A stretch of 64,000 nt of DNA from Aurantimonas sp. HBX-1. GTDB taxonomy: Bacteria; Pseudomonadota; Alphaproteobacteria; Rhizobiales; Rhizobiaceae. The translations under genes and the position numbers were made by a program. Numbering within the stretch: position 1 is the stretch's first letter; each line of letters opens with the position of its first letter. Of the stretch, positions 19,738 to 28,752 are shown piece after piece. The notes under the pieces were generated by a model, which had not been told where the DNA came from, did no database searches, and saw nothing but the letters and a program-made list of their open reading frames with translations. The DNA is taken from assembly GCF_021391535.1 (NCBI RefSeq), contig NZ_CP090066.1, positions 2,183,501 through 2,247,500 on the forward strand, written 5' to 3'.

Positions 19738-21087
19738 GTGACCGAGACTTCCGCCCCCTCGCCCGCCGAGAACCTCGCCCGGCTGCTGTCGACGCATGCG
19801 GCGACCGTCGGAATCATCGGGCTCGGCTATGTCGGACTGCCGCTGGCGGCGGCGACGGCACGCGGTGGGTTTCGCACCGTCGGCTTCGACATCGATCCGC
19901 AGAAGATCGAGGCGCTGAACGCCGGCCGGTCGTATATCGACGCCGTCGCGCCCGAGGTGGTGGCCGGGCATGTCGCGAGCGGCCGGTTTCGCGCCAGCGG
20001 CGACTTCGCGGAGCTGGCGGCCTGCGACGTCATCGCCATCTGCGTTCCGACGCCGCTCTCGCGCCACCGCGAGCCCGACCTGCGCTTCGTGGTCGCCACG
20101 GCGGAGACGATCGCGCAGCGCCTCAGGCCCGGCCAGCTCGTCGTGCTGGAATCGACGACCTATCCCGGAACGACCGAGGACATCGTCCGGCCGATCCTCG
20201 AGGCGGGCGGCCTTGCAAGCGGCACGGACTTCTTCCTCGCCTTCTCCCCGGAGCGCGAGGATCCGGGCAACGCGACCTACCGCACCGCGACGATCCCGAA
20301 GGTCGTCGCCGGCGACGGACCGGCGGCCGCCGAGCTGGTCGAGGCGTTCTACCGGTCGGTCGTCGAACGCGTCGTGCGGGTGTCCTCGCCGAAGGTCGCG
20401 GAAGCCGCCAAGATCACCGAGAACATTTTCCGCTCCGTCAACATCGCGCTCGTCAACGAGCTGAAGACGATCTACGACGCGATGGGCATCGACGTCTGGG
20501 AAGTCATCGACGCGGCGGCGACCAAGCCTTTCGGCTACATGCCGTTCTATCCCGGGCCCGGGCTCGGCGGGCACTGCATCCCGATCGACCCGTTCTACCT
20601 CACCTGGAAGGCGCGGGAGTTCGGCCTCGCCACCAAGTTCATCGAGCTGGCGGGCGAGATCAATCTCGCCATGCCGCGCTACGTCGTCGAGCGGCTCGCC
20701 GTCGCCCTCGATCGGCACCAGCGAGTCTCGCTAGGCGCGGCACGCATCCTGCTGCTCGGCCTCGCCTACAAGAAGAACGTCTCCGACATCCGCGAGAGCC
20801 CGTCCTTCGAACTGATCCGCCTGCTCGAGCAGCGCGGCAGCCGCACGGACTACCATGATCCCTTCGTCGAGACCGTGCCGGTCACGCGCGAGCACGCCGC
20901 GCTCGCCGGGCGCCGCTCGGTGGCGCTGACGCCGCAGGCGCTGGCGGATTACGACGCGGTTCTGGTGGTCACCGATCACGACCGGGTGGACTATGCGATG
21001 GTCGCCGCTCACGCCCGGCTCGTCGTCGACACCCGCAACGTCTTCCAGCGGCTCGGCCTTTCCGGCCCACCCATCGTCAAGGCCTGA
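19738..21087 (+). CDS. wbpA: UDP-N-acetylglucosamine 6-dehydrogenase (WbpA-like)
   Basis: A 449-residue nucleotide-sugar dehydrogenase of the UDP-glucose/GDP-mannose dehydrogenase family. IIGLGYVGLPLA near residue 26 binds NAD, FSPEREDPGN near residue 165 and the long segment around PFYPGPGLGGHCIPIDP are characteristic of WbpA/WbpO-type UDP-HexNAc dehydrogenases, and Cys280 in GGHCIP is the catalytic thiol that forms the thioester. It converts the 6-hydroxymethyl group to a carboxylate in two NAD-dependent steps. The start is GTG 19738. The stop is shared with the next start as TGATG, so the P450 downstream is translationally coupled to it, an unusual partner. Confidence 0.9.
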   Translation: MTETSAPSPAENLARLLSTHAATVGIIGLGYVGLPLAAATARGGFRTVGFDIDPQKIEALNAGRSYIDAVAPEVVAGHVASGRFRASGDFAELAACDVIAICVPTPLSRHREPDLRFVVATAETIAQRLRPGQLVVLESTTYPGTTEDIVRPILEAGGLASGTDFFLAFSPEREDPGNATYRTATIPKVVAGDGPAAAELVEAFYRSVVERVVRVSSPKVAEAAKITENIFRSVNIALVNELKTIYDAMGIDVWEVIDAAATKPFGYMPFYPGPGLGGHCIPIDPFYLTWKAREFGLATKFIELAGEINLAMPRYVVERLAVALDRHQRVSLGAARILLLGLAYKKNVSDIRESPSFELIRLLEQRGSRTDYHDPFVETVPVTREHAALAGRRSVALTPQALADYDAVLVVTDHDRVDYAMVAAHARLVVDTRNVFQRLGLSGPPIVKA

Positions 21088-22358
21088 TGTCGCGGGCCCT
21101 TCCCCGTCGCTTCGACGTTGCGGGCGGTGTGCTCCGCCTCGATCCGGGCGAGCCGGATTTCTACGAGGATCCGTATCCTTCCTACGGCGAACTGCACCGC
21201 CATGGCGGTATCGCCCGGTGGGCCGAGACCGGCTCGCTCGCCGTTGCGGGCCACGCCACGGTCGCCGCCCTGCTGCGCGACCGGCGCTTCGGCCGCATCC
21301 TTCCCGCCGGCCCCGACGGCCGGCCGGACTACCGCGACATGCCGGCGCATCTGGCGGATTTCTACGCGATCGAATCGTGCTCGCTGCTGGATCTGGAACC
21401 GCCGACCCACACGCGCCTTCGCAGCCTCGTCACCCGCGCCTTCGTCTCGCGCCGGATCGAGCGGCTTGCGCCGCGGATCGGCGAGATCGCCGACGAACTG
21501 ATCGACGGGTTCGCCGCAGACGGCACGGTCGAGCTGGTCGAGGCGTTCGCGACGCCGCTGCCCGTGCGGGTCATCGCCGAGCTGATCGGCGTCCCGGCCG
21601 CCGACGCCCCGCTGCTCGTCGATTGGTCGCACCGGATGGTGGCGATGTACCGGCTCGGCCGCACGCGCGCCGTCGAGGAGAGCGCCAACGCGGCCGCGCG
21701 CGACTTCGCGACCTACCTGCGGACGGTGATCGCCGAGAAGCGGCGGCGGCCGGCGGATGACCTCGTCTCGGCATTGATCGCGGCGGAAAGCGACGGCGGC
21801 CGCCTCGACGAGGCCGAGATGGTGGCGACGCTGGTGCTGCTGCTCAACGCCGGGCACGAGGCGACGGTGCACCAGATCGGCAACGCGGTGAAGGCGATCC
21901 TCGAGTCTGGCCAGGACCCTGCGACGCTTTTCTGCGACGTCGATTCAACCGCCGCCACGGTCGAGGAGTGCCTGCGCTTCGACACGCCGCTGCATCTCTT
22001 CGAGCGGGTGGCGCTGGAATCGGTCACTCTGGCGGAAGGCTGGCAGATCGAGCGCGGCGGCCGTGTCGCCCTGCTGCTGGGCGCCGCCAATCACGATCCG
22101 TCTGTCTTCGAGCGTCCCGGCGAATTCGCGCCCGGGCGGCCGGCCCGAGCCCATGTCTCGTTCGGCGGCGGCATCCATTTCTGCATCGGCGCGCCGCTGG
22201 CGCGGCTGGAACTGGCGATCGCGCTGGGGACGCTGTTTCGACGCCTGCCGGACCTGTCCATCGCCGCCGCGCCGCATTACCGCGACAGCTGGCATTTTCG
22301 CGGGCTGGAGCGGCTCGAACTTCGCTTCCGGCCTCAAGGTACGACGCTTAAACCTTGA
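21087..22358 (+). CDS. Cytochrome P450
   Basis: A 423-residue soluble bacterial P450. The haem-binding loop FGGGIHFCIGAPLARLE holds the ligand Cys366, ECLRF is the ExxR motif of helix K, and helix I reads NAGHEATVHQ (residues 254-263). The acid-alcohol pair usually written E/D-T is E258-A259 here, so the conserved threonine that helps oxygen activation is displaced or missing. The ATG at 21087 uses the last base of the upstream stop (TGATG), so its production is tied to the WbpA-like dehydrogenase. Electron-transfer partners are not encoded nearby. The substrate is unknown. The end overlaps the convergent cupin gene by 11 bp. Confidence 0.93.
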   Translation: MSRALPRRFDVAGGVLRLDPGEPDFYEDPYPSYGELHRHGGIARWAETGSLAVAGHATVAALLRDRRFGRILPAGPDGRPDYRDMPAHLADFYAIESCSLLDLEPPTHTRLRSLVTRAFVSRRIERLAPRIGEIADELIDGFAADGTVELVEAFATPLPVRVIAELIGVPAADAPLLVDWSHRMVAMYRLGRTRAVEESANAAARDFATYLRTVIAEKRRRPADDLVSALIAAESDGGRLDEAEMVATLVLLLNAGHEATVHQIGNAVKAILESGQDPATLFCDVDSTAATVEECLRFDTPLHLFERVALESVTLAEGWQIERGGRVALLLGAANHDPSVFERPGEFAPGRPARAHVSFGGGIHFCIGAPLARLELAIALGTLFRRLPDLSIAAAPHYRDSWHFRGLERLELRFRPQGTTLKP

Positions 22359-22695
22359 TGACGTAGTGTTTCCTCGTCGGCTCGACGACCGTCCAGCGGC
22401 CCTTGAAGCCGGGGCGGATGACGAAGCTGTCGCCTGCCACGAGCTTGACCGGCTCGCCGCCCTCCTCGGTGAGCACCGAGACGCCCTCGATGATGTGAAA
22501 GAACTCCCACTCGGTATACTCGATCTCCCACTCGCCGACCGTCGACTCCCATATTCCGGCATAGAGCCCGTTGCCGTCGTCCTCGAGATTCCAGGTCTTG
22601 TTGGTGGGCCGGCCGCTGCGGATCTTCTCCCTGGCCGGCGCGCCGTTCTCGACCGGTACCAGGGCCTTGTCGAAGCGGACGAAATGGTCGGTCAT
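22348..22695 (-). CDS. Small single-domain cupin
   Basis: A 115-residue cupin of the DUF861 type (ureidoglycine aminohydrolase-like cupin_3). Typical elements are WEFFHIIEGVSVLTEEGG, in which a strand carries a possible His/Glu metal ligand, and LVAGDSFVIRPGFKGRW. Start ATG 22695 has GAGGAA upstream. It stands alone between a convergent P450 and a terminator-like hairpin. Small cupins of this kind have been linked to many reactions or to sugar and regulator binding, so no activity is assigned. Confidence 0.8.
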   Translation of the reverse strand: MTDHFVRFDKALVPVENGAPAREKIRSGRPTNKTWNLEDDGNGLYAGIWESTVGEWEIEYTEWEFFHIIEGVSVLTEEGGEPVKLVAGDSFVIRPGFKGRWTVVEPTRKHYVIKV

Positions 22696-22761
22696 GGTGG
22701 TTCCTCGTCGTTGCCGGCGGCCGGAGATCGGGTGCGGCGGCCGGAAAAGCAAGCGGCAACG

Positions 22762-22796
22762 CGAAGGGCCGGACGCACCTGGCGTCCGGCCCTTCG
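22762..22796 (-). terminator. Perfect 15-bp hairpin downstream of metY
   Basis: CGAAGGGCCGGACGC pairs fully with its complement around a 5-base loop. It lies 20 bp after the metY stop on the minus strand. There is no uniform T-run, but the stem is very stable and likely ends the metY transcript before the cupin gene. Confidence 0.6.
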
Positions 22797-22815
22797 ATTG
22801 AAGCGTGAAGCCGCG

Positions 22816-24093
22816 TCAGACCTTGGCGAGCGCCTGGTCGAGGTCGGCGATGATGTCGGCGACATTCTCGATGCCGATCGACAGGCGCACCACGTCCGGC
22901 CCGGCCCCCGCGGCGATCTTCTGCTCGTCGGCGAGTTGCTTGTGCGTGGTCGAGGCGGGGTGGATGACCAGCGAGCGCGTGTCGCCGATATTGGCGAGGT
23001 GCGAGAACAGCTCCAGCGCCTCGACGAAGGTGACGCCGGCCTCGAACCCGCCCTTGAGGCCGAAGGTGAAGACCGCGCCGGCGCCCTTCGGCGAATATTT
23101 CTGCATCATCGCGTGGTTCGGGTGGTCGGCGAGCCCCGAATAGGACACCCAGCTCACCTTCTCGTGGCCCTTGAGGTGCTCGGCGACCGCCTTGGCGTTG
23201 TCGCAGTGGCGCTGCATCCGCAGCGGCAGCGTCTCGATGCCGGTCAGGATCATGAAGGCGTTGAAGGGCGAGATCGCCGGTCCGAGATCGCGCAGGCCGA
23301 GCACCCGGCAGGCGATGGCGAAGGCGAAATTGCCGAAGGTCTCGTGCAGGACGATGCCGTTATACTCCGGCCGCGGCTGCGACAGCATCGGGTAGCGGTC
23401 GGTCGCCGACCAGTCGAACGTGCCGGCGTCGACGATCGCCCCGCCCATCGAGTTGCCGTGCCCGCCCATGAACTTGGTCAGCGAATGCACGACGATGTCG
23501 GCGCCGTGCTCGATCGGCCGGCAGAGATACGGCGTCGCCATGGTGTTGTCGACGATCAGCGGAATGCCGTGCTTCTGGGCGATCGCCGCGATCGCGGCGA
23601 TGTCGACGACGATGCCGCCGGGATTGGCGATCGACTCGATGAAGATCGCCCGGGTCTTGTCGGTGATCGCCGCCTCGAAGCTTCCGATGTCGTCCGGGTC
23701 GGCCCATTTCACCCGCCAGTCGAAGGACTTGAAGGCGTGGCCGAACTGATTGATCGAGCCGCCATAGAGCTTGCGCGAGGCGACGAACTCGTCGCCCGGC
23801 TGCATCAGGCTCTGGAAGATGATCAGCTGCGCGGCATGGCCCGAGGCCACCGCGACGGCGGCGGTGCCCCCCTCGAGCGCCGCGACCCGCTCCTCGAGCA
23901 CCGCCTGGGTCGGGTTCATGATGCGGGTGTAGATGTTGCCGAACTGCTGGAGTCCGAACAGCGACGCCGCATGGTCGACATCGTCGAACACGAAGGACGT
24001 CGTCTGGTAGATCGGCGTGGCGCGGGCGCCGGTGGTCGGATCCGGCTGGGCCCCGGCATGGATGGCGAGCGTTTCGAAACCTGGTCCTGACAT
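22816..24093 (-). CDS. metY: O-acetylhomoserine sulfhydrylase (Cys/Met metabolism PLP enzyme)
   Basis: A 425-residue PLP enzyme of the cystathionine gamma-synthase family. FETLAIHAGAQPDPTTGARA and IYQTTSFVFDD mark the N-terminus typical of MetY, NIYTRIMNPT binds the PLP phosphate of the partner subunit, and Lys in VVHSLTKFMGGHG is the Schiff-base lysine. It condenses O-acetylhomoserine with sulfide to give homocysteine. I start at ATG 24093, which gives the family length and has GGGAGAGAG upstream; the open frame runs about 350 codons further but overlaps the Gfo/Idh gene on the other strand. I looked for a SAM-II riboswitch in the leader and did not find a full one. Confidence 0.93.
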   Translation of the reverse strand: MSGPGFETLAIHAGAQPDPTTGARATPIYQTTSFVFDDVDHAASLFGLQQFGNIYTRIMNPTQAVLEERVAALEGGTAAVAVASGHAAQLIIFQSLMQPGDEFVASRKLYGGSINQFGHAFKSFDWRVKWADPDDIGSFEAAITDKTRAIFIESIANPGGIVVDIAAIAAIAQKHGIPLIVDNTMATPYLCRPIEHGADIVVHSLTKFMGGHGNSMGGAIVDAGTFDWSATDRYPMLSQPRPEYNGIVLHETFGNFAFAIACRVLGLRDLGPAISPFNAFMILTGIETLPLRMQRHCDNAKAVAEHLKGHEKVSWVSYSGLADHPNHAMMQKYSPKGAGAVFTFGLKGGFEAGVTFVEALELFSHLANIGDTRSLVIHPASTTHKQLADEQKIAAGAGPDVVRLSIGIENVADIIADLDQALAKV

Positions 24094-24291
24094 GTCGTCT
24101 CTCTCCCTTCCTGCCTGACCCGCGGCGTCTGGCCGGGCGGCAGCATTGCTTTGGACTGGAATTACCACGCCGGAGAGGGCGTCGCGAGGCATGGCGCGCT
24201 GCAAATGCAGGACCCCGCGAGGCGTTTGTCTTGCAACGGAACGTGGCGCGGCAACATTCCCCCCGCAACAGACAGCAAGGATGGAACAGCG

Positions 24292-25398
24292 ATGCCGAGC
24301 CCCGAGGGAAAGATCCGTTATGCCGTGGTGGGAGCCGGATGGATCGCACAAGGCGCGTTCATGCCGGGCGTAGGCCAGACGACGAACTCGGTGCTGGCCG
24401 CCGTCGTCACCGGCGACCCGGAGAAAGCCCGGGGCCTCGGCGACCAATACGGCATCAAGGGCTACGGGTACGAGGACTACGCAACCCTTTTGGCGAGCGG
24501 AGAAATCGACGCCGTCTATATCGCGACGCCGAACTTCCGGCACCGCGAGTTTGCCGAGCCGGCACTCGCGGCGGGGATCCACGTGCTTCTCGAAAAACCG
24601 ATGGCCGCTAGCCTCGCCGACGCCGAGGCCATCAAGGCTGCCGCCGAGGCGTCGGATGCGAAGCTGATGGTGGCCTATCGCCTGCACTGCGAACCGGGCA
24701 CGCTGGCCATCGTCGAGGCGATCCGGGCCGGCGAGATCGGCACACCCCGCTTCTTCACCTCGACCTTCTCGCAGACCGTAAAGGCGTCGAACCACCGCGC
24801 CCTGAACGGCTACTGGGCAGGCCCCGTGCCCGACATGGGCACCTATCCGATCAACGCGGTGCGCAATTTCTTCGAAGCCGAGCCGATCCGCGTCATGGCG
24901 TTCGCCTCGCGGGTCCCAGAGCGCGATCTCGGCTGCGACGACACGGTCAGCGTCATCCTCGGCTTCCCCGAGGGACGCAGCGCCAGCTTCACGGTCAGCT
25001 ATTCGGCGGACGGCATCAGCCGGATGCATGTGGTCGGCAGCGACGGCGTCATCGAGGCGTCGCCCGCCTTCGGATTCGGCGAGGGTACCGCGATCGATTT
25101 TCGCCTCACCAAAGGCGGCAAGACCGAGGAGCGCACGGCGCCGGTGGTGGATCATTTCGGCGGCGAGACCGACTATTTTTCCGACTGCATCCTGAACGAC
25201 CGCGAACCGGAGCCCGATGGCGAGGAAGGCTTGCTCGACATGATCGTCCTCGACGCCATCGAGAAGGCCATCACGAACGGCCAGCCACAGGAACTGGCGC
25301 CGCGCTCGCGTCCGCGCCGTATCGAGGCCGAGCAGCTGCGGAAATTGCCGCTGGCGGCGGTGCCGGACTTCGTCAATACCGACGTGCCGATGGAATAG
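24292..25398 (+). CDS. Gfo/Idh/MocA oxidoreductase, glucose-fructose-oxidoreductase-like
   Basis: A 368-residue NAD(P)-dependent oxidoreductase. YAVVGAGWIAQGAF (near residue 10) binds the nucleotide, LLEKPMAAS holds the family lysine, and the C-terminal GFO_IDH_MocA_C domain contains GPVPDMGTYPINAVRNFF. The last motif resembles glucose-fructose oxidoreductase. There is no Tat signal, so the protein should be cytoplasmic, unlike periplasmic Zymomonas GFOR. Start ATG 24292 follows AAGGA. The gene is divergent from metY and about 200 bp apart. It is not close in sequence to the WbpB-like member at 18.8 kb, and the substrate is not known. Confidence 0.85.
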   Translation: MPSPEGKIRYAVVGAGWIAQGAFMPGVGQTTNSVLAAVVTGDPEKARGLGDQYGIKGYGYEDYATLLASGEIDAVYIATPNFRHREFAEPALAAGIHVLLEKPMAASLADAEAIKAAAEASDAKLMVAYRLHCEPGTLAIVEAIRAGEIGTPRFFTSTFSQTVKASNHRALNGYWAGPVPDMGTYPINAVRNFFEAEPIRVMAFASRVPERDLGCDDTVSVILGFPEGRSASFTVSYSADGISRMHVVGSDGVIEASPAFGFGEGTAIDFRLTKGGKTEERTAPVVDHFGGETDYFSDCILNDREPEPDGEEGLLDMIVLDAIEKAITNGQPQELAPRSRPRRIEAEQLRKLPLAAVPDFVNTDVPME

Positions 25399-25516
25399 CG
25401 CTCGCTGCGCATCCGCCCTATACCCCGATGGCCGTTAATTCCCCGCAGCGGCAGCGAACGACACTGCCATCGACGGATGGCGACCACATCCGTGTGGATG
25501 CCTGAAACGGGGACGT

Positions 25517-25549
25517 CTGAACAATTCGTTCAGGACCGAGGTTCTATAG
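25517..25549 (+). promoter_or_regulatory. Candidate promoter with overlapping inverted repeat upstream of the GGDEF gene
   Basis: CTGAAC and GTTCAG form a perfect 6-bp inverted repeat around AATTC (25517-25533). It is followed by CTATAG (25544-25549), a good -10 hexamer. The repeat covers the place where a -35 box would be expected, so it may be an operator. No regulator is identified. Confidence 0.35.
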
Positions 25550-25618
25550 CCGGCAAACTGCTGCCGGGCGGCTGCCGCTCGGCCGGAGCGTCGCGTCGGG
25601 TGGAGGAGATGCAGAGGC

Positions 25619-27367
25619 ATGCGCGAATTCCTGTCGGCCATGAACCGCTTGCGCGATCGGACGAGCATGAAGCAGCAGTCGGCGCTGCTGACCGCGCTGC
25701 TCTCCATCCTGGTCGTCGCGGCGATGACGATGGCGACCACGATCCTCATCCGGGACCGCGCGGTGGAGATCGCCAACCACCAGATGACCGACCTTGCCCA
25801 GTCGATGGCGGATCGTCTCGACCAGGAAATGTTCGAACGTTTCCGCGAGATCGGCAATTTCGCGTCGCTGCACCCCTTGCGCGACAGCTGGGATGGCGAC
25901 CCGGACGCGATCCGTCGGCTGCTGGACCAGATGCAGAGGACGCTGCCGCGCTATGCCTGGATCGGCTATGCCTCGCTCGACGGCGAGATCCAGGCAGCGA
26001 CCGGCGGCACGCTCGAAGGCGTGTCGGTCGCGGAGCGTCCCTGGTTCGTCGCGGGGGCCCGGGCGACCTCCGCACTCGACCTGCACGAAGCCAAGCTGCT
26101 GGCGGACATACTCGGCCCGTCCGAAGACGGCGCGCCGTTCCGCTTCGTCGACGTCGCTGCCCCGGTGCGCGACGAGGCGGGCAATGTCCGGGGTGTGCTC
26201 GGCGCGCATCTGAGCTGGTCCTGGGCGCAGTCCGTCCGCAGCTATCTACTGGGGGCCCTCGAGCCGGAACTGCGGACCGATCTCTGGGTGACGGCCTCGG
26301 ATGGCAGCGCCATTCTCGGCGCGCCGTATGGCCAGCCGGTCCTTTCGCCCGGCCAGTTGCAGATCGCCCGCCAGACCTTCGTCGGCGACGAGGGCGACGG
26401 GACCTACCTCGCGGCGGCCGTTTCCACCAAGGGCTTCGAGACCTACCCGGGGCTCGGCTGGATCGTCGTCGCCAAGCGCCCGATGTCTGTCGTCCTGGCG
26501 GACGCCAACCGGGTCACGCTGGCGATCGCGCTGATTGGCACGTTCGCGGCCCTGGCCGGCATCGCCGCGTCCTTCCTGATCGCCGGGCGGGTGACGCGTC
26601 CCCTGACGCGCCTCGCCGCCGACGCGGACAGGCTGGGCCGCGCGGCTGCGGAGACCAGCGTGTTCGACCGCCAGCGCGGCTCGTCGGACATCCTGCGGCT
26701 GTCCAACTCGCTGCGATCCCTCATGCGCCGCGTGGATTCGGCCGAGAGCCGCGCCACGGAAGTGCGCGACCTGATGGAGCGGTCCGAACAGGCCCATTCC
26801 GTCCAGACGCTCGAGCACCGCGAAACCGTCCGCAGGCTGCGGTACCTGGCCGACACCGATCCGCTGAGCGGCCTGATGAACAGGCGCAGCTTCCTCGGTG
26901 ATGCCCAGGACATCATGGCCTTCTACCGCCGCTACGACCGCACGTTCGCCGTCCTGATGATCGACATCGACCATTTCAAACGGGTCAACGATGCGCACGG
27001 CCATGCCGTCGGCGACGAGGTGATCAGCGCCGTCGGCCGGGTGCTCGCCGAAGCGGTCCGGGAGACCGACCGCGTCGCCCGATTCGGCGGCGAGGAATTC
27101 GTGGTGCTGCTGCGTGAAGTCGACGCGGCGGCCCTCGCGACCTGGGCGGAGCGGGTGCGCCGCGCCGTCCATACCGCGGTCGTGGCGACCGAAGCCGGAC
27201 CGGTGAGCGTCACCGTCAGCATCGGGGCGACATTGGTCGCGGCCGGCGACCGCGATGTCGAGGACGTGCTTCGTCGGGCCGACGTCGCGCTCTACCGCTC
27301 GAAGTCCAACGGTCGAAACCGGCTGACGGTGTCCCCCGCCCCGGACAGCGGAATGAAGGCCGCCTGA
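25619..27367 (+). CDS. Membrane diguanylate cyclase: Cache sensor, HAMP, GGDEF
   Basis: A 582-residue protein. One transmembrane helix near residues 22-44 and another near 300-322 enclose a periplasmic double-Cache sensor (AWIGYASLDGEIQAATGG, ERPWFV and GVLGAHLSW are typical). A HAMP segment (VTRPLTRLAADAD) and a coiled coil lead to a GGDEF domain with GGEEF at residues 490-494. RETD stands exactly five residues before it and forms a c-di-GMP inhibitory site (RxxD). The enzyme should make c-di-GMP under control of a small-molecule ligand and be feedback-inhibited. GGAGGAG lies upstream of ATG 25619. In a window rich in polysaccharide genes, control of matrix production is a natural guess. Confidence 0.92.
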   Translation: MREFLSAMNRLRDRTSMKQQSALLTALLSILVVAAMTMATTILIRDRAVEIANHQMTDLAQSMADRLDQEMFERFREIGNFASLHPLRDSWDGDPDAIRRLLDQMQRTLPRYAWIGYASLDGEIQAATGGTLEGVSVAERPWFVAGARATSALDLHEAKLLADILGPSEDGAPFRFVDVAAPVRDEAGNVRGVLGAHLSWSWAQSVRSYLLGALEPELRTDLWVTASDGSAILGAPYGQPVLSPGQLQIARQTFVGDEGDGTYLAAAVSTKGFETYPGLGWIVVAKRPMSVVLADANRVTLAIALIGTFAALAGIAASFLIAGRVTRPLTRLAADADRLGRAAAETSVFDRQRGSSDILRLSNSLRSLMRRVDSAESRATEVRDLMERSEQAHSVQTLEHRETVRRLRYLADTDPLSGLMNRRSFLGDAQDIMAFYRRYDRTFAVLMIDIDHFKRVNDAHGHAVGDEVISAVGRVLAEAVRETDRVARFGGEEFVVLLREVDAAALATWAERVRRAVHTAVVATEAGPVSVTVSIGATLVAAGDRDVEDVLRRADVALYRSKSNGRNRLTVSPAPDSGMKAA

Positions 27368-27406
27368 GCGGGCGATGCACAGGGTTCGGCCCTGGCGCTC
27401 CTGGCC

Positions 27407-27937
27407 CTATGGCCGCGGACCGAGACCGTAGCTCTGATAGCCCGAGCCGCGGGTCGGCTTCTTCGACGAGATCACCCGCGAGTTGACCCCGTTCCAGCCG
27501 ATCTCGCCGGAGAGCCGGGCGAACTCGATCTTCGGGCAGCGATCCATGATCACCGTCAGACCGGCCGCCTCGGCCCTGGCCGCGGCTTCGTCGTTGCGCA
27601 CGCCGAGCTGCGTCCAGATGACCTTGGGCAGCGGGTCCAGCGCCAGCACCTCCTCGACGATGCCGGGCATCGCGTCGGCGGCGCGGAAGACGTCGACCAT
27701 GTCGATCGGCTCGGGAATGCTGGCAAGGTCCGCATAGACGCCCTGCCCGAGGATTTCCCCGCCGGCGAGCCCGGGATTGACCGGGATGACGCGGAAACCC
27801 TTCGCGATGAGATATTTCAGCACGAAATAGGAGGGCCGGATCTCCTTGGCGCTGGCGCCGACCATCGCGATGGTGCGGACGTCGGTGAGGATGCGGCGGA
27901 TGGTGGCGTCGTCGTAGCGCAGCGGGCCGGCGCTCAT
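27407..27937 (-). CDS. CoA-binding domain protein (YccU-like)
   Basis: A 176-residue Rossmann-type CoA-binding protein. TIAMVGASAKEIRPSY near residue 25 is the nucleotide-binding turn, VIPVNPG and VDVFR follow, and VIWTQLGV and MDRCPKIE complete the family pattern. Members bind CoA or acyl-CoA, but their role is not settled. I start at ATG 27937, which overlaps the stop of the enoyl-CoA hydratase gene as ATGA; ATG 27949 would add four residues. The coupling to an enoyl-CoA hydratase homologue fits an acyl-CoA-related task. Confidence 0.87.
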   Translation of the reverse strand: MSAGPLRYDDATIRRILTDVRTIAMVGASAKEIRPSYFVLKYLIAKGFRVIPVNPGLAGGEILGQGVYADLASIPEPIDMVDVFRAADAMPGIVEEVLALDPLPKVIWTQLGVRNDEAAARAEAAGLTVIMDRCPKIEFARLSGEIGWNGVNSRVISSKKPTRGSGYQSYGLGPRP

Positions 27938-28752
27938 TCGTGCGTCCATTCCGGCTTGCGCTTCTCCAGGAACGCGCCGATCCCCTCCTCCGCGTCCCTT
28001 GCCAGCATGTTCTCGACCATCACGCCGGCGGTATAGGCGTAGGCGTCCGCCAGCCCCATCTCGGCCTGGCGGTAGAAGGCCTCCTTGCCGGTCTTGACCG
28101 TGGCCGCGGATTTCGAGGCGATGGTGGTGGCGTATTTGCCGACCACGGTGCCGAGATATTCCGGCGGCACGACCCGGTTCACCAGACCGAAATCACGGGC
28201 GCTGCGGGCGTCGATCGTCTCGCCGGTCAACAGCATCTCCATCGCGTGCTTCGGCGACAAATTGCGCGACAGCGCCACCATCGGGGTGGAGCAGAACAGG
28301 CCGATATTGACGCCGGGCGTGCAGAACTGCGCCTCCTCCGACGCGATGGCGAGGTCGCAGGAGGCCACCAGCTGGCAGCCGGCGGCGGTCGCAAGGCCGT
28401 TCACCTCGGCGATCACCGGGTTCGGGTGGCGGACGATCGCCTGCATCAGCTCGGCGCATTTGCGCATGGTGAGCGCGAAGAATTCGCGGCCGCGGTCGGG
28501 GTCGCCGCGATGCGCGGTGAGTTCCTTGAGGTCGTGGCCGGCGGAAAACACCCTGCCCTCGCCGGCAATGACCACGACGCGGTTGGTCTTGTCCGCCGCC
28601 GCTTCGGCAAGGCCCGCCAGCAACGCGTCCATCACCGCCAGCGACAGGGCGTTCGCCGGCGGGGCGGCAATCACCAGGCGCGTCAGGCTCGGCGCCCGCT
28701 GGACGACGACCGGTCCCGGCGCCGCCGTGTTGAGTTCGAGAATGTCTGCCAT
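27934..28752 (-). CDS. Enoyl-CoA hydratase/isomerase family protein (ECHDC3-like)
   Basis: A 272-residue crotonase-fold protein. FSAGHDLKEL and EVNGLATAAGCQLVASCDLAIAS form the oxyanion hole region. The second region reads SEEAQFCTPGVNIGLFCSTPMVA, in which the glutamate pair of true enoyl-CoA hydratases is not obvious; this pattern is common in ECHDC3-type members of unknown activity. ATG 28752 gives a protein beginning MADILELN. The gene is divergent from the hotdog thioesterase and coupled by ATGA to the CoA-binding protein. Confidence 0.87.
   Translation of the reverse strand: MADILELNTAAPGPVVVQRAPSLTRLVIAAPPANALSLAVMDALLAGLAEAAADKTNRVVVIAGEGRVFSAGHDLKELTAHRGDPDRGREFFALTMRKCAELMQAIVRHPNPVIAEVNGLATAAGCQLVASCDLAIASEEAQFCTPGVNIGLFCSTPMVALSRNLSPKHAMEMLLTGETIDARSARDFGLVNRVVPPEYLGTVVGKYATTIASKSAATVKTGKEAFYRQAEMGLADAYAYTAGVMVENMLARDAEEGIGAFLEKRKPEWTHE

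Noticed and set aside
24094..24291. Possible SAM-II riboswitch before metY, since GTGGTAATT on the minus strand resembles part of the consensus
   Set aside because: The second half of the motif (GCAGCC-like pairing strand, GTTAAA and GCTAAA elements) is missing, so no aptamer can be drawn.
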